Shown piece by piece: positions 30,606 to 40,481 of a DNA stretch of 64,000 bases; the first letter of the stretch is position 1, and the number at the start of each line of letters is the position of its first letter. Under the pieces are notes generated by a model. It ran no database searches. It was not told where the DNA came from and saw only the letters and a list, made by a program, of their open reading frames with translations. The stretch is from assembly GCA_002633085.1 (NCBI GenBank), contig NSIV01000001.1, positions 868,001 to 932,000 on the forward strand, read 5' to 3'. The translations under genes were made by a program, and so were the position numbers. The DNA comes from Curvibacter sp. PD_MW3 (GTDB taxonomy: Bacteria; Pseudomonadota; Gammaproteobacteria; Burkholderiales; Burkholderiaceae_C).

Positions 30606-31112
30606 TTTTTCCTTCTACGGCTCAACGTAGAACATCGCCAAGCGGGGTCGAATCTCATCGCCCCGCGCCATCTCTCTCCACTTGCACCCAAGCCTGTTGC
30701 TTTGCAACGTCTGCTTGCAATTTGCCCGCACGCCTCAGATTTACATCAGGCAGGCAATCGGCGATGATCCACGGGTCTCCTTTGGCCCCTGTACATTCCC
30801 GCCTCATGGCTGCCGTCGACTTCGTCACTCAACATCAACTCTCCACCAATGCCCTTCTTGGGCTGAGCCCCGTGCCATTTCTGGCCGGCCAGCCGAGGCA
30901 GCTGATGGCCAACGATACGCACGGCAGAACAGGCATTCGGCCCCAGCAGCACAACGGAGCCATCCGCTCCATCGTGCGGCACCCCCCCAGAAATTTGTGC
31001 GCCGCATCATTCGGTTGGCACCCGATCTCTACGACAACGGCAACTGGCTAACTTCGTTTCAATGAAGTCCTGACCGTCAACAAAATAACAGACAAGAAAC
31101 CCGGGGAACCGC
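30606..31112 (+). other. 507-bp region without a supported gene (expected position of pilB)
   Basis: Short open frames on both strands (longest 127 codons, plus strand, 30682-31065) have no recognisable motif and unconvincing composition. Near the left end, 30645-30670 resembles the 3' half of the preceding tRNA (GGTCGAATC then TCAT and a terminal GCCA). I see no Walker A or other PilB sequence, although pilC and pilD follow directly. Possibly the scar of a deletion or of a lost insertion. Confidence 0.5.
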
Positions 31113-32330
31113 ATGGCAACAGCAAAACCCAAAGCCATTAAAGAATTTGTCTTTGAATGGGAGGGCAAGGACCGCAATGGCAAGATGATGCGCGGCGAGA
31201 TGCGCGCAGGCGGAGAGAATCAGGTGCAAGCGGCCTTGCGGCGCCAAGGCGTTCTGCCGGCCAAGATCAAAAAGCGGCGCATGCGCGCGGGCAAATCCAT
31301 CAAGGCCAAGGATCTTGCCATTTTCACGCGCCAGCTCGCCACCATGATGAAGGCTGGCGTCCCGCTGCTCCAGGCCTTCGACATTGTCGGGCGCGGCAAT
31401 TCCAACCCCAGCGTCACCCGACTGCTCAACGATATCCGCACCGATGTGGAGACCGGCACCTCGTTGAGTACGGCTTTTCGCAAGTACCCGATGCACTTCG
31501 ACAATCTCTACTGCAACCTGGTCGAAGCGGGGGAACAGGCCGGTATTCTGGACCAGCTGCTCGACCGGCTGGCGGTCTACATGGAAAAGACCGAGGCCAT
31601 CAAGTCCAAGATCAAATCGGCGCTGATGTACCCGATTTCCGTCGTTGTCGTCGCTTTCGTTGTTGTCGCAGTGATCATGATCTTCGTGATTCCAGCCTTC
31701 AAGGAAGTGTTCTCGTCTTTCGGTGCGGATCTGCCGGCGCCGACCCTATTTGTGATCGGCATGAGCGAATTCTTCGTCGCTTACTGGTGGTTGATCTTCG
31801 GCAGCATTGGCGGCGGTCTCTACTTCTTCTTCCAGGCTTGGAAGCGGAACGAAAAAGTGCAAAAATTTATGGATCGTCTGCTGCTCAAAGTACCGGTCTT
31901 CGGCACCCTGATTGAAAAATCCATCATTGCACGCTGGACCCGTACCTTGTCCACCATGTTCGCCGCTGGTGTGCCGCTGGTCGAGGCCCTTGATTCGGTT
32001 GGCGGCGCCGCCGGCAACTCGATCTACCTGGAGGCCACCGAAAGAATCCAGCACGAGGTCTCCACCGGTACCAGCCTGACAGCCGCCATGACCAATGCCA
32101 ACCTGTTCCCGACCATGGTGTTGCAGATGTGCTCGATCGGCGAGGAATCGGGCTCGGTTGACCACATGCTGGGCAAGGCCGCTGATTTCTACGAAGCCGA
32201 AGTCGACGACATGGTGGCCGGCCTGTCCAGCCTGATGGAGCCCATCATCATCGTGTTTCTTGGCAGCCTGATCGGCGGCATCGTGGTGTCGATGTACCTG
32301 CCCATCTTCAAGCTGGGTCAGGTGGTCTGA
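31113..32330 (+). CDS. pilC: PilC, type IV pilus inner-membrane platform protein
   Basis: 405-residue GspF/PilC protein with two repeats of the T2SSF domain (about 75-198 and 278-400) and three membrane segments (about 178-200, 225-248, 375-398). MKAGVPLLQAFDIVGRG and FAAGVPLVEALDSVGGAAGN are the two repeat signatures. Platform of the pilus assembly motor. It shares one base with pilD. The matching ATPase gene pilB is not upstream as expected. Confidence 0.94.
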   Translation: MATAKPKAIKEFVFEWEGKDRNGKMMRGEMRAGGENQVQAALRRQGVLPAKIKKRRMRAGKSIKAKDLAIFTRQLATMMKAGVPLLQAFDIVGRGNSNPSVTRLLNDIRTDVETGTSLSTAFRKYPMHFDNLYCNLVEAGEQAGILDQLLDRLAVYMEKTEAIKSKIKSALMYPISVVVVAFVVVAVIMIFVIPAFKEVFSSFGADLPAPTLFVIGMSEFFVAYWWLIFGSIGGGLYFFFQAWKRNEKVQKFMDRLLLKVPVFGTLIEKSIIARWTRTLSTMFAAGVPLVEALDSVGGAAGNSIYLEATERIQHEVSTGTSLTAAMTNANLFPTMVLQMCSIGEESGSVDHMLGKAADFYEAEVDDMVAGLSSLMEPIIIVFLGSLIGGIVVSMYLPIFKLGQVV

Positions 32331-33172
32331 TGCTGGTCTCTCCCATCTTCGATGTCGCCTTGGCCGGCATTCTGGGCCTGTTGATCGGCAGCTTTCTCAA
32401 CGTCGTGATCTACCGTCTGCCCAAGATGATGGAGCGACAGTGGGCAGCCGAATGTGCCGAATTGAACAACCGTGAAATGCCGGAGGCAGAGCCCTTCAAT
32501 CTCATGGTGCCGCGTTCGCGTTGCCAGAAGTGCGGCCACCCCATCAGCTGGTACGAAAACATCCCTGTCCTGAGCTATCTGGGACTACGCGGCAAATGCT
32601 CGGTGTGTGGCACGCCCATCAGCCTGCGTTATCCGCTGGTGGAACTCGCAACGGCCGCCCTGTTTGCCTTCAGCGTCTGGCGCTGGGGCGCCACGCCTGC
32701 CGCCTCGGCCTGGAGCGCCTTTGCGGCCGCCATCCTGGCACTCGGCCTGATCGACTGGGATACGACGCTGTTGCCCGATGACATCACCCTGCCGCTGCTC
32801 TGGGGCGGCCTGATCGCATCCGCCCTGCAATGGACCACCATACCGCTGACCACGGCACTGTGGGGGGCCGTGGCGGGCTACCTCTCTCTCTGGCTGATCT
32901 ACTGGGCCTTCAAGCTGCTGACCGGCAAGGAAGGCATGGGCTACGGCGATTTCAAACTGTTCGCTGCGCTGGGCGCCTGGTTCGGCTGGCCTGCTCTGGT
33001 CCCCATCATTCTGATGGCCTCCGTCATTGGTGCCATCATCGGCATTGCCATGAAGTTCAGCAACGGACTGCGTGAGGGCGGCTACGTTCCCTTCGGCCCC
33101 TTTCTGGCCATGGCCGGCCTCACGGCCATGATTTTCGGCCCGCAAAGCATCCTGCGCTTCATCGGGCTGTAA
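32330..33172 (+). CDS. pilD: PilD, prepilin peptidase / N-methyltransferase
   Basis: 280-residue inner-membrane aspartyl protease that cleaves and methylates type IV pilins. The zinc-type cysteine pairs CQKC and CSVC lie near 64-92; the catalytic GxGD is in GMGYGDFKLF near 203-212. About eight hydrophobic segments. ATG overlaps the pilC stop by one base. Confidence 0.95.
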   Translation: MLVSPIFDVALAGILGLLIGSFLNVVIYRLPKMMERQWAAECAELNNREMPEAEPFNLMVPRSRCQKCGHPISWYENIPVLSYLGLRGKCSVCGTPISLRYPLVELATAALFAFSVWRWGATPAASAWSAFAAAILALGLIDWDTTLLPDDITLPLLWGGLIASALQWTTIPLTTALWGAVAGYLSLWLIYWAFKLLTGKEGMGYGDFKLFAALGAWFGWPALVPIILMASVIGAIIGIAMKFSNGLREGGYVPFGPFLAMAGLTAMIFGPQSILRFIGL

Positions 33173-33175
33173 ACC

Positions 33176-33784
33176 ATGCAGGCTGTCCTCCGTCTCGGAC
33201 TTACCGGTGGCATCGGCAGCGGCAAAAGCACGGTGGCGGGCATGCTGGCACGGCATGGCGCGGCCGTGATCGATGCCGATGCCATCTCACGCCAGACCAC
33301 GGCAACAGGCGGCGCGGCCATTGAAGCGATCCGTCAGACTTTCGGTCCCGAATTCATCACCACGGACGGGGCGCTGGACCGTGAGCGCATGCGTGAGCGC
33401 GTTTTCCGCGACCCGAATGCGCGCCGCCAACTGGAGCATATCGTTCACCCGCTGGTGGGCCTGGAAACAGCGCGCCAGACCGAAGCTGCGCTAGCAGAGG
33501 GTCGACGCTGCATTGTGTTTGACGTGCCGCTGCTGGTGGAATCCAGCCACTGGCGGGCCCGGCTGGACCAGGTGCTGGTGGTGGACTGCCACCCCGAACG
33601 CCAAATCGAACGCGTCATGCAACGCAACGACCTTCCCCGTGAAACCGTCATGGCCATCATGGCCAGCCAGGCCAGCCGGCAGATGCGGCTGCACGCGGCT
33701 GACCTGGTGCTCTGCAATGACGGCCTCACGCTCAATGAACTGGCCATGGAAGTCGAACAAATCGCTGTACGCTTCGGGCTATGA
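33176..33784 (+). CDS. coaE: CoaE, dephospho-CoA kinase
   Basis: 202-residue kinase catalysing the last step of coenzyme A synthesis. P-loop GLTGGIGSGKST (about 8-19), DADAISRQ, and FDVPLLVES. Follows pilD by 3 bases. Order pilD-coaE-zapD-yacG is conserved among beta- and gammaproteobacteria. Confidence 0.96.
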   Translation: MQAVLRLGLTGGIGSGKSTVAGMLARHGAAVIDADAISRQTTATGGAAIEAIRQTFGPEFITTDGALDRERMRERVFRDPNARRQLEHIVHPLVGLETARQTEAALAEGRRCIVFDVPLLVESSHWRARLDQVLVVDCHPERQIERVMQRNDLPRETVMAIMASQASRQMRLHAADLVLCNDGLTLNELAMEVEQIAVRFGL

Positions 33785-33806
33785 TTCAGGGTCCGGAAAT
33801 ATCAGC

Positions 33807-34562
33807 GTGATCATCTACGAATACCCCTTCAACGAACGCATCCGCACCTACCTGCGGTTGGAGCATCTGTTCCACCGGCTGGCAGAATTGGTTTCCCGCG
33901 AAGAACCGCTGGATCACCACTACGCCTTGGCCACCATCTTTGAAGTCATGGATGTTGGCGCCCGCGCCGATCTGAAATCGGATGTACTCAAGGATCTGGA
34001 CAAACAGAAACAGGCGCTGCTGGCCTACCGCGGCAACCCGGCCATCGATCAGACCGTGTTGGATGGCGTGCTGCAACAGATCGAGCGCGGGTTCACCGAC
34101 CTCAACAACCTGTCCGGCAAGGCCGGTCATGCGTTGACCGAAAACGACTGGCTCATGAGCATCCGCAGCCGCATCGGCATCCCCGGTGGCACCTGCGAAT
34201 TCGATCTGCCGGCCTACTATGCTTGGCAACACGAGTCTGGTGCCCATCGCCGGGCCGACTTGGAGCGTTGGTCGGCCACGCTGGCGCCGCTGGCTGACTC
34301 GATCCATCTGCTGCTCAAGTTGTTGCGCGATTCGGGCTCGCCCCAGAAAGTCATGGCCACCGGTGGCCAATACCAGCAGAATCTGCCGCAAGGTCGCACC
34401 TTCCAGCTGCTGCGCCTCGCGCTTGATCCGGCACTCGGCCTGATCCCCGAAATCAGTGGCAACCGGCTGATGGTGTCCATCCGGCTGATGCGACTCGAAA
34501 CCGACGACCGGCTGCACGCCAGCAATGAAGATGCGGCCTTCGAATTGACCCTGTGTTCCTGA
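33807..34562 (+). CDS. zapD: ZapD, cell division protein (FtsZ bundling)
   Basis: 251-residue DUF1342 protein that cross-links FtsZ filaments. The GTG at 33807 opens the family N-terminus (M)[20 protein letters not shown]; the longer frame upstream is the end of coaE read out of frame. Conserved [11 protein letters not shown] near residue 130. Confidence 0.93.
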   Translation: MIIYEYPFNERIRTYLRLEHLFHRLAELVSREEPLDHHYALATIFEVMDVGARADLKSDVLKDLDKQKQALLAYRGNPAIDQTVLDGVLQQIERGFTDLNNLSGKAGHALTENDWLMSIRSRIGIPGGTCEFDLPAYYAWQHESGAHRRADLERWSATLAPLADSIHLLLKLLRDSGSPQKVMATGGQYQQNLPQGRTFQLLRLALDPALGLIPEISGNRLMVSIRLMRLETDDRLHASNEDAAFELTLCS

Positions 34563-34597
34563 GCCGGAAGCATCCGGCCTTTTCTTTTCGGAACAGC

Positions 34598-34816
34598 ATG
34601 AGCGATCCTGTCAACAACGCCCCCCGTCAGCCCAAGATCGTTGTCTGTCCGACCTGTGGCGGCGACAGCATCTACGCGCCCAGCAACCCCTACCGCCCCT
34701 TCTGCAGCGAGCGCTGCAAGCAGATCGATTTCGGCGCCTGGGCCAGCGAAGACTTCCGCATGCCGGCCGAAGCACCACCGGACGACCAGGAGTTCGGCGA
34801 TCCCAAGCTCCAGTGA
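34598..34816 (+). CDS. yacG: YacG, DNA gyrase inhibitor (zinc protein)
   Basis: 72 residues with the four-cysteine zinc knuckle CPTC (near 17-20) and CSERC (near 36-40), followed by [16 protein letters not shown], all typical of YacG, which in E. coli binds gyrase. Starts 35 bases after zapD; ATG 34598 chosen as the family start. Confidence 0.92.
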   Translation: MSDPVNNAPRQPKIVVCPTCGGDSIYAPSNPYRPFCSERCKQIDFGAWASEDFRMPAEAPPDDQEFGDPKLQ

Positions 34817-34838
34817 TTCGAAGCCAAATTCGAATCCA

Positions 34839-34879
34839 GGCCTTTATTTATCTGCGCTAGCTGCTACCGAATGTGTAGC
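34839..34879 (-). repeat. Dispersed AT-core repeat, copy 6 (end of mutT)
   Basis: Minus strand GCTACACATTCGGTAGCAGC, then TAGCGCAGATAAATAAAGGCC. Shares GCTAC, ATTC, TAGC, GCGCAG and AGGCC in order with the hisH copy. It encodes the last 11 residues and the stop codon of the mutT-like gene. Confidence 0.6.
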
Positions 34880-35335
34880 ACCCAGAAACCCTCGTTCTTC
34901 GGCCAACCATTGCAACAGCGGCACCGTCCCGGGTAGTACGGGCACCACCTGCACCGGCAACTGCTGCCATGCGAACGACTGGTTCTCGCGCATCTGCAAT
35001 TCGCCTTGCCAGTCGAACACCTTGCAGAAGTTCAACCGCACCAGGGCATGAGGGTAGTCAACGATTTCCGCCTTCCAAGGGTGCACTGCACCGATGTGAA
35101 TGCCAAGCTCTTCCTCCAGCTCGCGCCGCAAGGCCTGGTCCACCGTTTCACCGGCTTCCAGTTTGCCGCCCGGGAACTCCCAGTAGCCCTCATAGACCTT
35201 ACCCTGGGGGCGCGACGTCAGAAGAAAACTGCCATCGGGTTGGATCAGCACGCCAACAGCGACTTCTGTCACAGGCCGGTCTGCGCCGCCCTCGCGGGGG
35301 CGGTCGGCATCAGCCATCAACGGACGTTGCGTCAT
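34844..35335 (-). CDS. mutT: Nudix hydrolase, MutT-like (8-oxo-dGTP diphosphatase type)
   Basis: 163-residue Nudix protein; box GGKLEAGETVDQALRRELEE near 58-77 and EVAVGVLIQPDGSFLLTSRP before it, as in MutT. It removes oxidised GTP from the nucleotide pool. The ATG at 35335 overlaps the ATPase stop as ATGA; ATG 35317 is an alternative. The C-terminal ATHSVAASADK plus stop comes from the dispersed repeat, so the native end of the protein was probably different. Convergent with yacG, 27 bases apart. Confidence 0.85.
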   Translation of the reverse strand: MTQRPLMADADRPREGGADRPVTEVAVGVLIQPDGSFLLTSRPQGKVYEGYWEFPGGKLEAGETVDQALRRELEEELGIHIGAVHPWKAEIVDYPHALVRLNFCKVFDWQGELQMRENQSFAWQQLPVQVVPVLPGTVPLLQWLAEERGFLGATHSVAASADK

Positions 35336-36207
35336 GCCTGTGCGTGCTTGCCCGCGTAGTCGCGGGCGAACTGGAAGGCCACCCGGCCACTGCGCGAGCC
35401 GCGCTCCAGCGCCCACACCAGGGCCTCGGGTTTGGCGGCTTCGATGGCGGCGGCGTCAACATTGAAAGACGAGAGCCACTGCGCCACGATGGTCAGGTAC
35501 TCGTCCTGGCTGAACGGGTAGAAGCTCACCCACAGGCCAAAGCGCTCGGAGAGGGAGATCTTTTCTTCCACCACCTCACCCGGATGAATTTCGCCATCGT
35601 CACTGGGCGCATAGCTGAGGTTGTCCTTCATGTACTCCGGCAACAGATGACGTCGGTTGCTGGTGACGTAGATCAGCACATTAGGCGTGGTGGCAGCCAC
35701 CGATCCGTCGAGGATGGACTTGAGCGCCTTGTAGCCCGGCTCGCCCTCCTCGAAGCTCAGGTCATCACAGAACACGATGAACTTCTCGGGCCGTTGCGAC
35801 ACCACCTCCACGAGGTCAGGCAGATCGACCATGTCGGCCTTGTCGACCTCGATCAGACGCAGCCCCTGATCGGCATAGGTGTGCAGGCAAGCACGGATCA
35901 GGGATGACTTGCCGGTACCGCGCGCGCCGGTCAGCAGCACGTTATTGGCCGGCAAGCCGCGCACGAACTGCTCGGTGTTACGCTGGATCTTCTCTTTCTG
36001 CTGCTCAATTTCCTTGAGCTGATCCAGGTGCATCGCACCCACATGGCGCACCGGCTCGATGACGCCATGGCCGGAGCTGCGCTTGCGGTAGCGAAAAGCA
36101 ATGGAGGCCGTCCAGTCGGGCTGGGCCAAGGGCTGCGGCAAGATCGATTCGATGCGCGCCATCAGTTGTTCGGCGCGGTCGATCAGACGTTGAAACTGCT
36201 CATTCAT
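35332..36207 (-). CDS. DUF815 family AAA-type ATPase
   Basis: 291-residue P-loop ATPase, DUF815. Walker A GARGTGKSSL near 96-105, Walker B IVFCDDLSFEEGE near 145-157, and sensor VLIYVTSNRRHLLPEY. Function unknown in bacteria. ATG 36207 begins MNEQFQRLIDRAEQ; the frame above it is low complexity. In this group it is usually found next to mutT and argJ, as here, giving mutual operon context but no role. Confidence 0.85.
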   Translation of the reverse strand: MNEQFQRLIDRAEQLMARIESILPQPLAQPDWTASIAFRYRKRSSGHGVIEPVRHVGAMHLDQLKEIEQQKEKIQRNTEQFVRGLPANNVLLTGARGTGKSSLIRACLHTYADQGLRLIEVDKADMVDLPDLVEVVSQRPEKFIVFCDDLSFEEGEPGYKALKSILDGSVAATTPNVLIYVTSNRRHLLPEYMKDNLSYAPSDDGEIHPGEVVEEKISLSERFGLWVSFYPFSQDEYLTIVAQWLSSFNVDAAAIEAAKPEALVWALERGSRSGRVAFQFARDYAGKHAQA

Positions 36208-36239
36208 ACGAAAAGAAAAGCGAAAGGAGAAGTTAGCGG

Positions 36240-36335
36240 GAAACACCGCGGAACCGGCTCCGCCGGGCCGCAGGTGTTGCCCCCTTGAGGGGGGTGGCGG
36301 AGCGACACGCAGTGCGCGCAGCCTGGGGGTGTTTC
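36240..36335 (-). repeat. GC-rich intergenic repeat, copy B (between argJ and the ATPase gene)
   Basis: Bounded by the inverted ends GAAACACC (36240) and GGTGTTTC (36328), the latter overlapping the argJ stop codon. On the minus strand it contains CACTGCGTGTCGCTCCGCCA and the hairpin CCCCCCTCAAGGGGG. The same blocks are in copy A after hemA. In both cases it follows the stop codon of the upstream gene in transcription order. Confidence 0.7.
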
Positions 36336-37572
36336 ACGATCTGTAATCGGCGTTGATGGACACGTAGTCGTGGCTGAGGTCGCAGGTCCAGACCGTATCC
36401 TCGGCCTGGCCGCGGCCCAGCACCACGCGCACCGTGATCTCGCTTTGTTTCATCACGCGCTGGCCATCCTCCTCGCGGTAAGACGGGTTACGCCCACCCT
36501 GCACGGCCACGTGTACATCGTCCAGGAACAGGTCAATACGGTTCTGGTCCAGGTCAGCGATGCCGGCATAACCTACCGCCGCCAGAATGCGGCCGAGATT
36601 CGGGTCGCTGGCATAAAACGCCGTCTTCACCAGCGGTGAGTGTGCAATGGCATAGGCGACTTGGCGGCATTCGTCGGCGGTCTTGCCACCCTGCACCTGG
36701 ATGGCAATGAATTTGGTGGCGCCCTCGCCATCGCGCACGATGGCTTGCGCCAGTTGACGCGCCACCCCCAGCATGGCCGCCTTGAGGGCCTGGCCTTCGG
36801 GGCTGGCCAGCGACTCGATCGGCGCGTGTGCAGCCTTGTTGCTGGCAATGACGACGAAGGAATCGTTGGTGGAGGTGTCGCCGTCGACCGTGACGCGGTT
36901 GAACGAACCCTCGGCCAATTCGCGCGCCAGCTGCTGCATGACTGCCTGGCTGACACGCGCATCAGTGGCCATGAAGCCGAGCATGGTCGCCATATTGGGC
37001 CGGATCATGCCGGCCCCCTTGCTGATGCCGGTCACGCTCACCGTGACACCGCCGATCACGACCTGGGCGCCAAAGGCCTTGGGCACGGTGTCGGTGGTCA
37101 TGATGCCTTCGGCAGCACGCAACCAGTTGTCTTCCCGGGCATCGGCCAGCGCCGCCGGCAGACCGGCCTCGATGCGCTCATGCGGCAGCGGCTCCATGAT
37201 CACGCCGGTGGAAAACGGCAGCACCTGTTCGGCGTGCAAATTCAAATGCCGGGCCAATGCGGCGCAGGTGCTGCGCGCCCGCGCCAGACCGTCTTGTCCG
37301 GTACCGGCATTCGCATTGCCGGTGTTGATGGCCATGGCCCGGATGCCACGCCCGACGGTCTGCTGCGCCAGGTGCTCGCGGCAGATCTGCACCGGTGCGG
37401 CGCAGAAGCGGTTCTGCGTGAAAACGCCGGCCACCGAGCTGCCTTCGTCCAGCACCACCACCGTCAGATCCTTGCGGTTGGCTTTGCGTACACCGGCCTC
37501 GGTCACGCCGATGCGCACGCCGGCAATGGGCAGAAGTTCAGAAGCGTTGGGAGCAGACAGGTTGACGGGCAT
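36334..37572 (-). CDS. argJ: ArgJ, bifunctional ornithine acetyltransferase / N-acetylglutamate synthase
   Basis: 412-residue self-cleaving enzyme of the arginine acetyl cycle. The autocatalytic site is [20 protein letters not shown] with the nucleophile T196, splitting the chain into alpha and beta subunits. Whether it has both activities or only the ornithine transferase cannot be told. 24 bases downstream of secA in the same direction. Confidence 0.95.
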   Translation of the reverse strand: MPVNLSAPNASELLPIAGVRIGVTEAGVRKANRKDLTVVVLDEGSSVAGVFTQNRFCAAPVQICREHLAQQTVGRGIRAMAINTGNANAGTGQDGLARARSTCAALARHLNLHAEQVLPFSTGVIMEPLPHERIEAGLPAALADAREDNWLRAAEGIMTTDTVPKAFGAQVVIGGVTVSVTGISKGAGMIRPNMATMLGFMATDARVSQAVMQQLARELAEGSFNRVTVDGDTSTNDSFVVIASNKAAHAPIESLASPEGQALKAAMLGVARQLAQAIVRDGEGATKFIAIQVQGGKTADECRQVAYAIAHSPLVKTAFYASDPNLGRILAAVGYAGIADLDQNRIDLFLDDVHVAVQGGRNPSYREEDGQRVMKQSEITVRVVLGRGQAEDTVWTCDLSHDYVSINADYRS

Positions 37573-37596
37573 GGTGCAACTCGGAATTCAAAAGGT

Positions 37597-40341
37597 TCAA
37601 TTCAGCTTGCCGTGGCAATGCTTGTATTTCTTGCCGCTGCCACAAGGGCAGGGATCGTTGCGACCAACGCGAGGCACGGCAGCCGCCTGCGTTGCAGCAT
37701 CGACCGTGGTCTCCACATCGCCCGTTTCGGTCGGCGCGGTATAGGTCACGTTGGCAATATGCTCGGCGCGGCTTTCCAGCTCATCCGCGGCTTCTTCGAG
37801 CTGCTCGCCCGACTGCACTCGCACCGTCATCAGGACTCGGGTGACTTCGTTCTTCACCGAATCCAGCAACTGGCCAAACAACTCGAACGCCTCGCGCTTG
37901 TATTCCTGTTTGGGCTGCTTCTGCGCATAACCGCGCAGATGGATACCCTGACGCAGGTAATCCAAAGCGCTCAGGTGCTCGCGCCAATGGGTATCGATGC
38001 TTTGCAGCAGCACGACGCGCTCGAACTGAGTGAAGTTCTCGGCACCGACCTGGGCCAGTTTGGCGTCGAACGCAGCATTGGCGGCCGCCAGCACCTTTTC
38101 GAGAACGTCCTCGTCGGTGATGGCATTGGCGTCCTGCACCTGCTGGCGCAACGGCAGTTCAATCTGCCACTCGTCATGCAGCACCTTCTCCAGTCCGGCG
38201 AGATCCCATTGCTCTTCCACCGATTCCGGCGGTACATGCTGGTGCACGAGATCGGTGAAACAGCCCTCACGCAGTGAGGCAATCTGGGCCGACAGATCGG
38301 TGGCATCCAGAATGGCATTACGCTGTTGGTAGATCACCTTGCGCTGGTCATTGGAGACATCGTCGTATTCAAGCAGTTGCTTGCGGATGTCAAAGTTGCG
38401 CGCCTCGACCTTGCGCTGCGCGCTTTCAATGCTGCGTGTCACGATGCCGGCTTCGATGGCCTCGCCATCGGGCATCTTGAGCCGGTCCATGATGGCACGC
38501 ACCCGATCGCCAGCGAAGATACGCATCAGCGCATCGTCCAGGCTCAGGTAGAAGCGTGACGAACCCGGATCACCCTGACGGCCGGAACGACCACGTAGCT
38601 GGTTGTCGATACGGCGCGACTCATGGCGTTCGGTGGCGATGATGCGCAAACCGCCCAGGGCTTTGACCTTCTCATGGTCCTGGTTCCACTGCGCACGCAG
38701 TGCCGCCACCTGCTTCGCCTTGGCCGCATCATCCAGTGCGGCGTCGGCTTCAATTGCCTCGATCGACTTCTCGATGTTGCCGCCGAGCACGATATCGGTG
38801 CCGCGACCCGCCATGTTGGTGGCAATCGTGATCACACCGGGACGGCCGGCCTGCGCAATGATGTCGGCCTCGCGTGCGTGCTGTTTGGCATTGAGCACCT
38901 GGTGCGGCAGCTTTTCCTTCTGCAGCAGTTCGGCGATGTACTCTGAATTCTCGATCGAAGTCGTGCCGACCAGCACCGGCTGGCCACGCTCGTGGCATTC
39001 ACGGATGTCCTGGATGGCCGCCTGGTACTTCTCGCGTGTCGTCTTGTAGACACGGTCCAGCTGGTCGTCACGTCGGCTCGGGCGGTTCGGCGGGATGATC
39101 ACGGTTTCCAGACCGTAGATCTCCTGGAACTCATAGGCTTCGGTATCGGCCGTGCCCGTCATGCCAGCCAGCTTGTTGTAAAGACGGAAGTAGTTCTGGA
39201 AAGTGATGGAAGCGAGGGTCTGGTTCTCGGCCTGAATGGCCACGCCTTCCTTGGCTTCCACCGCCTGGTGCAAGCCGTCGCTCCAGCGTCGACCCGTCAT
39301 CAGGCGGCCGGTGAATTCATCAACGATGACAATCTCGCCGTTCTGCACCACGTAATGCTGGTCGCGGTGGTACAGATTGTTGGCTCGCAAGGCGGCATAC
39401 AGGTGATGCATCAGCGAGATATTGGCCGGATCGTAGAGGCTGGCACCCTCAGGCAGCAAACCCGCCTGGCTGAGAATGCGCTCGGCATTTTCATGGCCTT
39501 GCTCGGTCAGGAAAACCTGATGGCTTTTCTCATCCAGCGTGAAATCACCCGGTTTGGTCACGCCCTCGCCGGTACGCGGGTCCGCTTCGCCTTCCTGGCG
39601 TGTAAGCGTGGGCACCACCTTGTTGATGGCGACGTAGAGCGCGGTGTGATCCTCGGCCTGGCCGCTGATGATGAGCGGCGTGCGCGCTTCATCGATCAGG
39701 ATGGAGTCGACCTCATCGACGATGGCGTAGTTCAGGCCGCGCTGCACCCGGTCGGCTACTTCGTACACCATGTTGTCGCGCAGGTAGTCGAAGCCGTATT
39801 CGTTATTGGTACCGTACGTGATATCGGCCAGGTAGGCGGCCTGCTTGTCTTCACGCGGCATCTGCGGCAGATTGATGCCGACAGACAAGCCCAGGAAGTT
39901 GTAGAGCTTGCCCATCCACTGCGCATCGCGGTTGGCCAGGTAATCGTTGACCGTCACCACATGCACGCCCTGCCCGCCCAGCGCATTGAGATACACCGGC
40001 AGCGTGGCCGTCAGCGTCTTGCCTTCACCCGTTCGCATTTCCGCGATCTTGCCCTGGTGCAGGGCAATGCCGCCGATCAACTGGGCATCGAAATGCCGCA
40101 TCTTCATGACGCGCTTGGAACCCTCGCGCACCACGGCAAAGGCTTCCGGCAGCAAGGCATCGAGCGTTTCCCCCTTGGCAACCCGGTCGCGGAACTCTTG
40201 GGTCTTGCCGCGCAGTTCGTCATCGTTCAGTTTCTCGAACTGCGGCTCCAGCGCATTGATGCGGGCCACGATGGTGCGGTACTGCTTGAGCAGCCGGTCA
40301 TTGCGGCTGCCGAAAATTTTGGTGAGGATGTTGGTGACCAT
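37597..40341 (-). CDS. secA: SecA, preprotein translocase ATPase
   Basis: 914-residue motor of Sec export. Walker A MRTGEGKT at 102-109, [14 protein letters not shown] near 210, and the C-terminal zinc/SecB-binding tail [17 protein letters not shown] 40341 opens [20 protein letters not shown], the family start; the longer frame has 20 extra residues of no similarity. The 140-bp gap to the M23 gene contains a perfect GGCCGC/GCGGCC hairpin (40434-40449) without a T-run, nothing else. Confidence 0.97.
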   Translation of the reverse strand: MVTNILTKIFGSRNDRLLKQYRTIVARINALEPQFEKLNDDELRGKTQEFRDRVAKGETLDALLPEAFAVVREGSKRVMKMRHFDAQLIGGIALHQGKIAEMRTGEGKTLTATLPVYLNALGGQGVHVVTVNDYLANRDAQWMGKLYNFLGLSVGINLPQMPREDKQAAYLADITYGTNNEYGFDYLRDNMVYEVADRVQRGLNYAIVDEVDSILIDEARTPLIISGQAEDHTALYVAINKVVPTLTRQEGEADPRTGEGVTKPGDFTLDEKSHQVFLTEQGHENAERILSQAGLLPEGASLYDPANISLMHHLYAALRANNLYHRDQHYVVQNGEIVIVDEFTGRLMTGRRWSDGLHQAVEAKEGVAIQAENQTLASITFQNYFRLYNKLAGMTGTADTEAYEFQEIYGLETVIIPPNRPSRRDDQLDRVYKTTREKYQAAIQDIRECHERGQPVLVGTTSIENSEYIAELLQKEKLPHQVLNAKQHAREADIIAQAGRPGVITIATNMAGRGTDIVLGGNIEKSIEAIEADAALDDAAKAKQVAALRAQWNQDHEKVKALGGLRIIATERHESRRIDNQLRGRSGRQGDPGSSRFYLSLDDALMRIFAGDRVRAIMDRLKMPDGEAIEAGIVTRSIESAQRKVEARNFDIRKQLLEYDDVSNDQRKVIYQQRNAILDATDLSAQIASLREGCFTDLVHQHVPPESVEEQWDLAGLEKVLHDEWQIELPLRQQVQDANAITDEDVLEKVLAAANAAFDAKLAQVGAENFTQFERVVLLQSIDTHWREHLSALDYLRQGIHLRGYAQKQPKQEYKREAFELFGQLLDSVKNEVTRVLMTVRVQSGEQLEEAADELESRAEHIANVTYTAPTETGDVETTVDAATQAAAVPRVGRNDPCPCGSGKKYKHCHGKLN

Positions 40342-40481
40342 GAATGCCCTACCGACCCGCCAGCCCGAATAGGCCCGCAGGGCAGCGCAATCCTTTTTCA
40401 ATCAAGATGGAACGAGTCCCCCCAAGGTCAGACGGCCGCTAACGCGGCCCACCAGACGGCAGGAAGACCAAGTGTCTGATT

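Noticed and set aside
30682-31065. 127-codon and shorter frames in the tRNA-pilC gap as possible genes
   Set aside because: No ribosome site, no family resemblance, competing frames on both strands. Listed as a region without a supported gene instead.
36640-38277. 545-codon open frame opposite argJ and secA
   Set aside because: Antisense shadow spanning two genes.
40434-40449. GGCCGC/GCGGCC hairpin between the M23 gene and secA as a terminator
   Set aside because: Perfect but short, with no T-run in the direction of transcription.
38992-40479. 495-codon open frame opposite secA
   Set aside because: Antisense to a secure gene, no recognisable domain.
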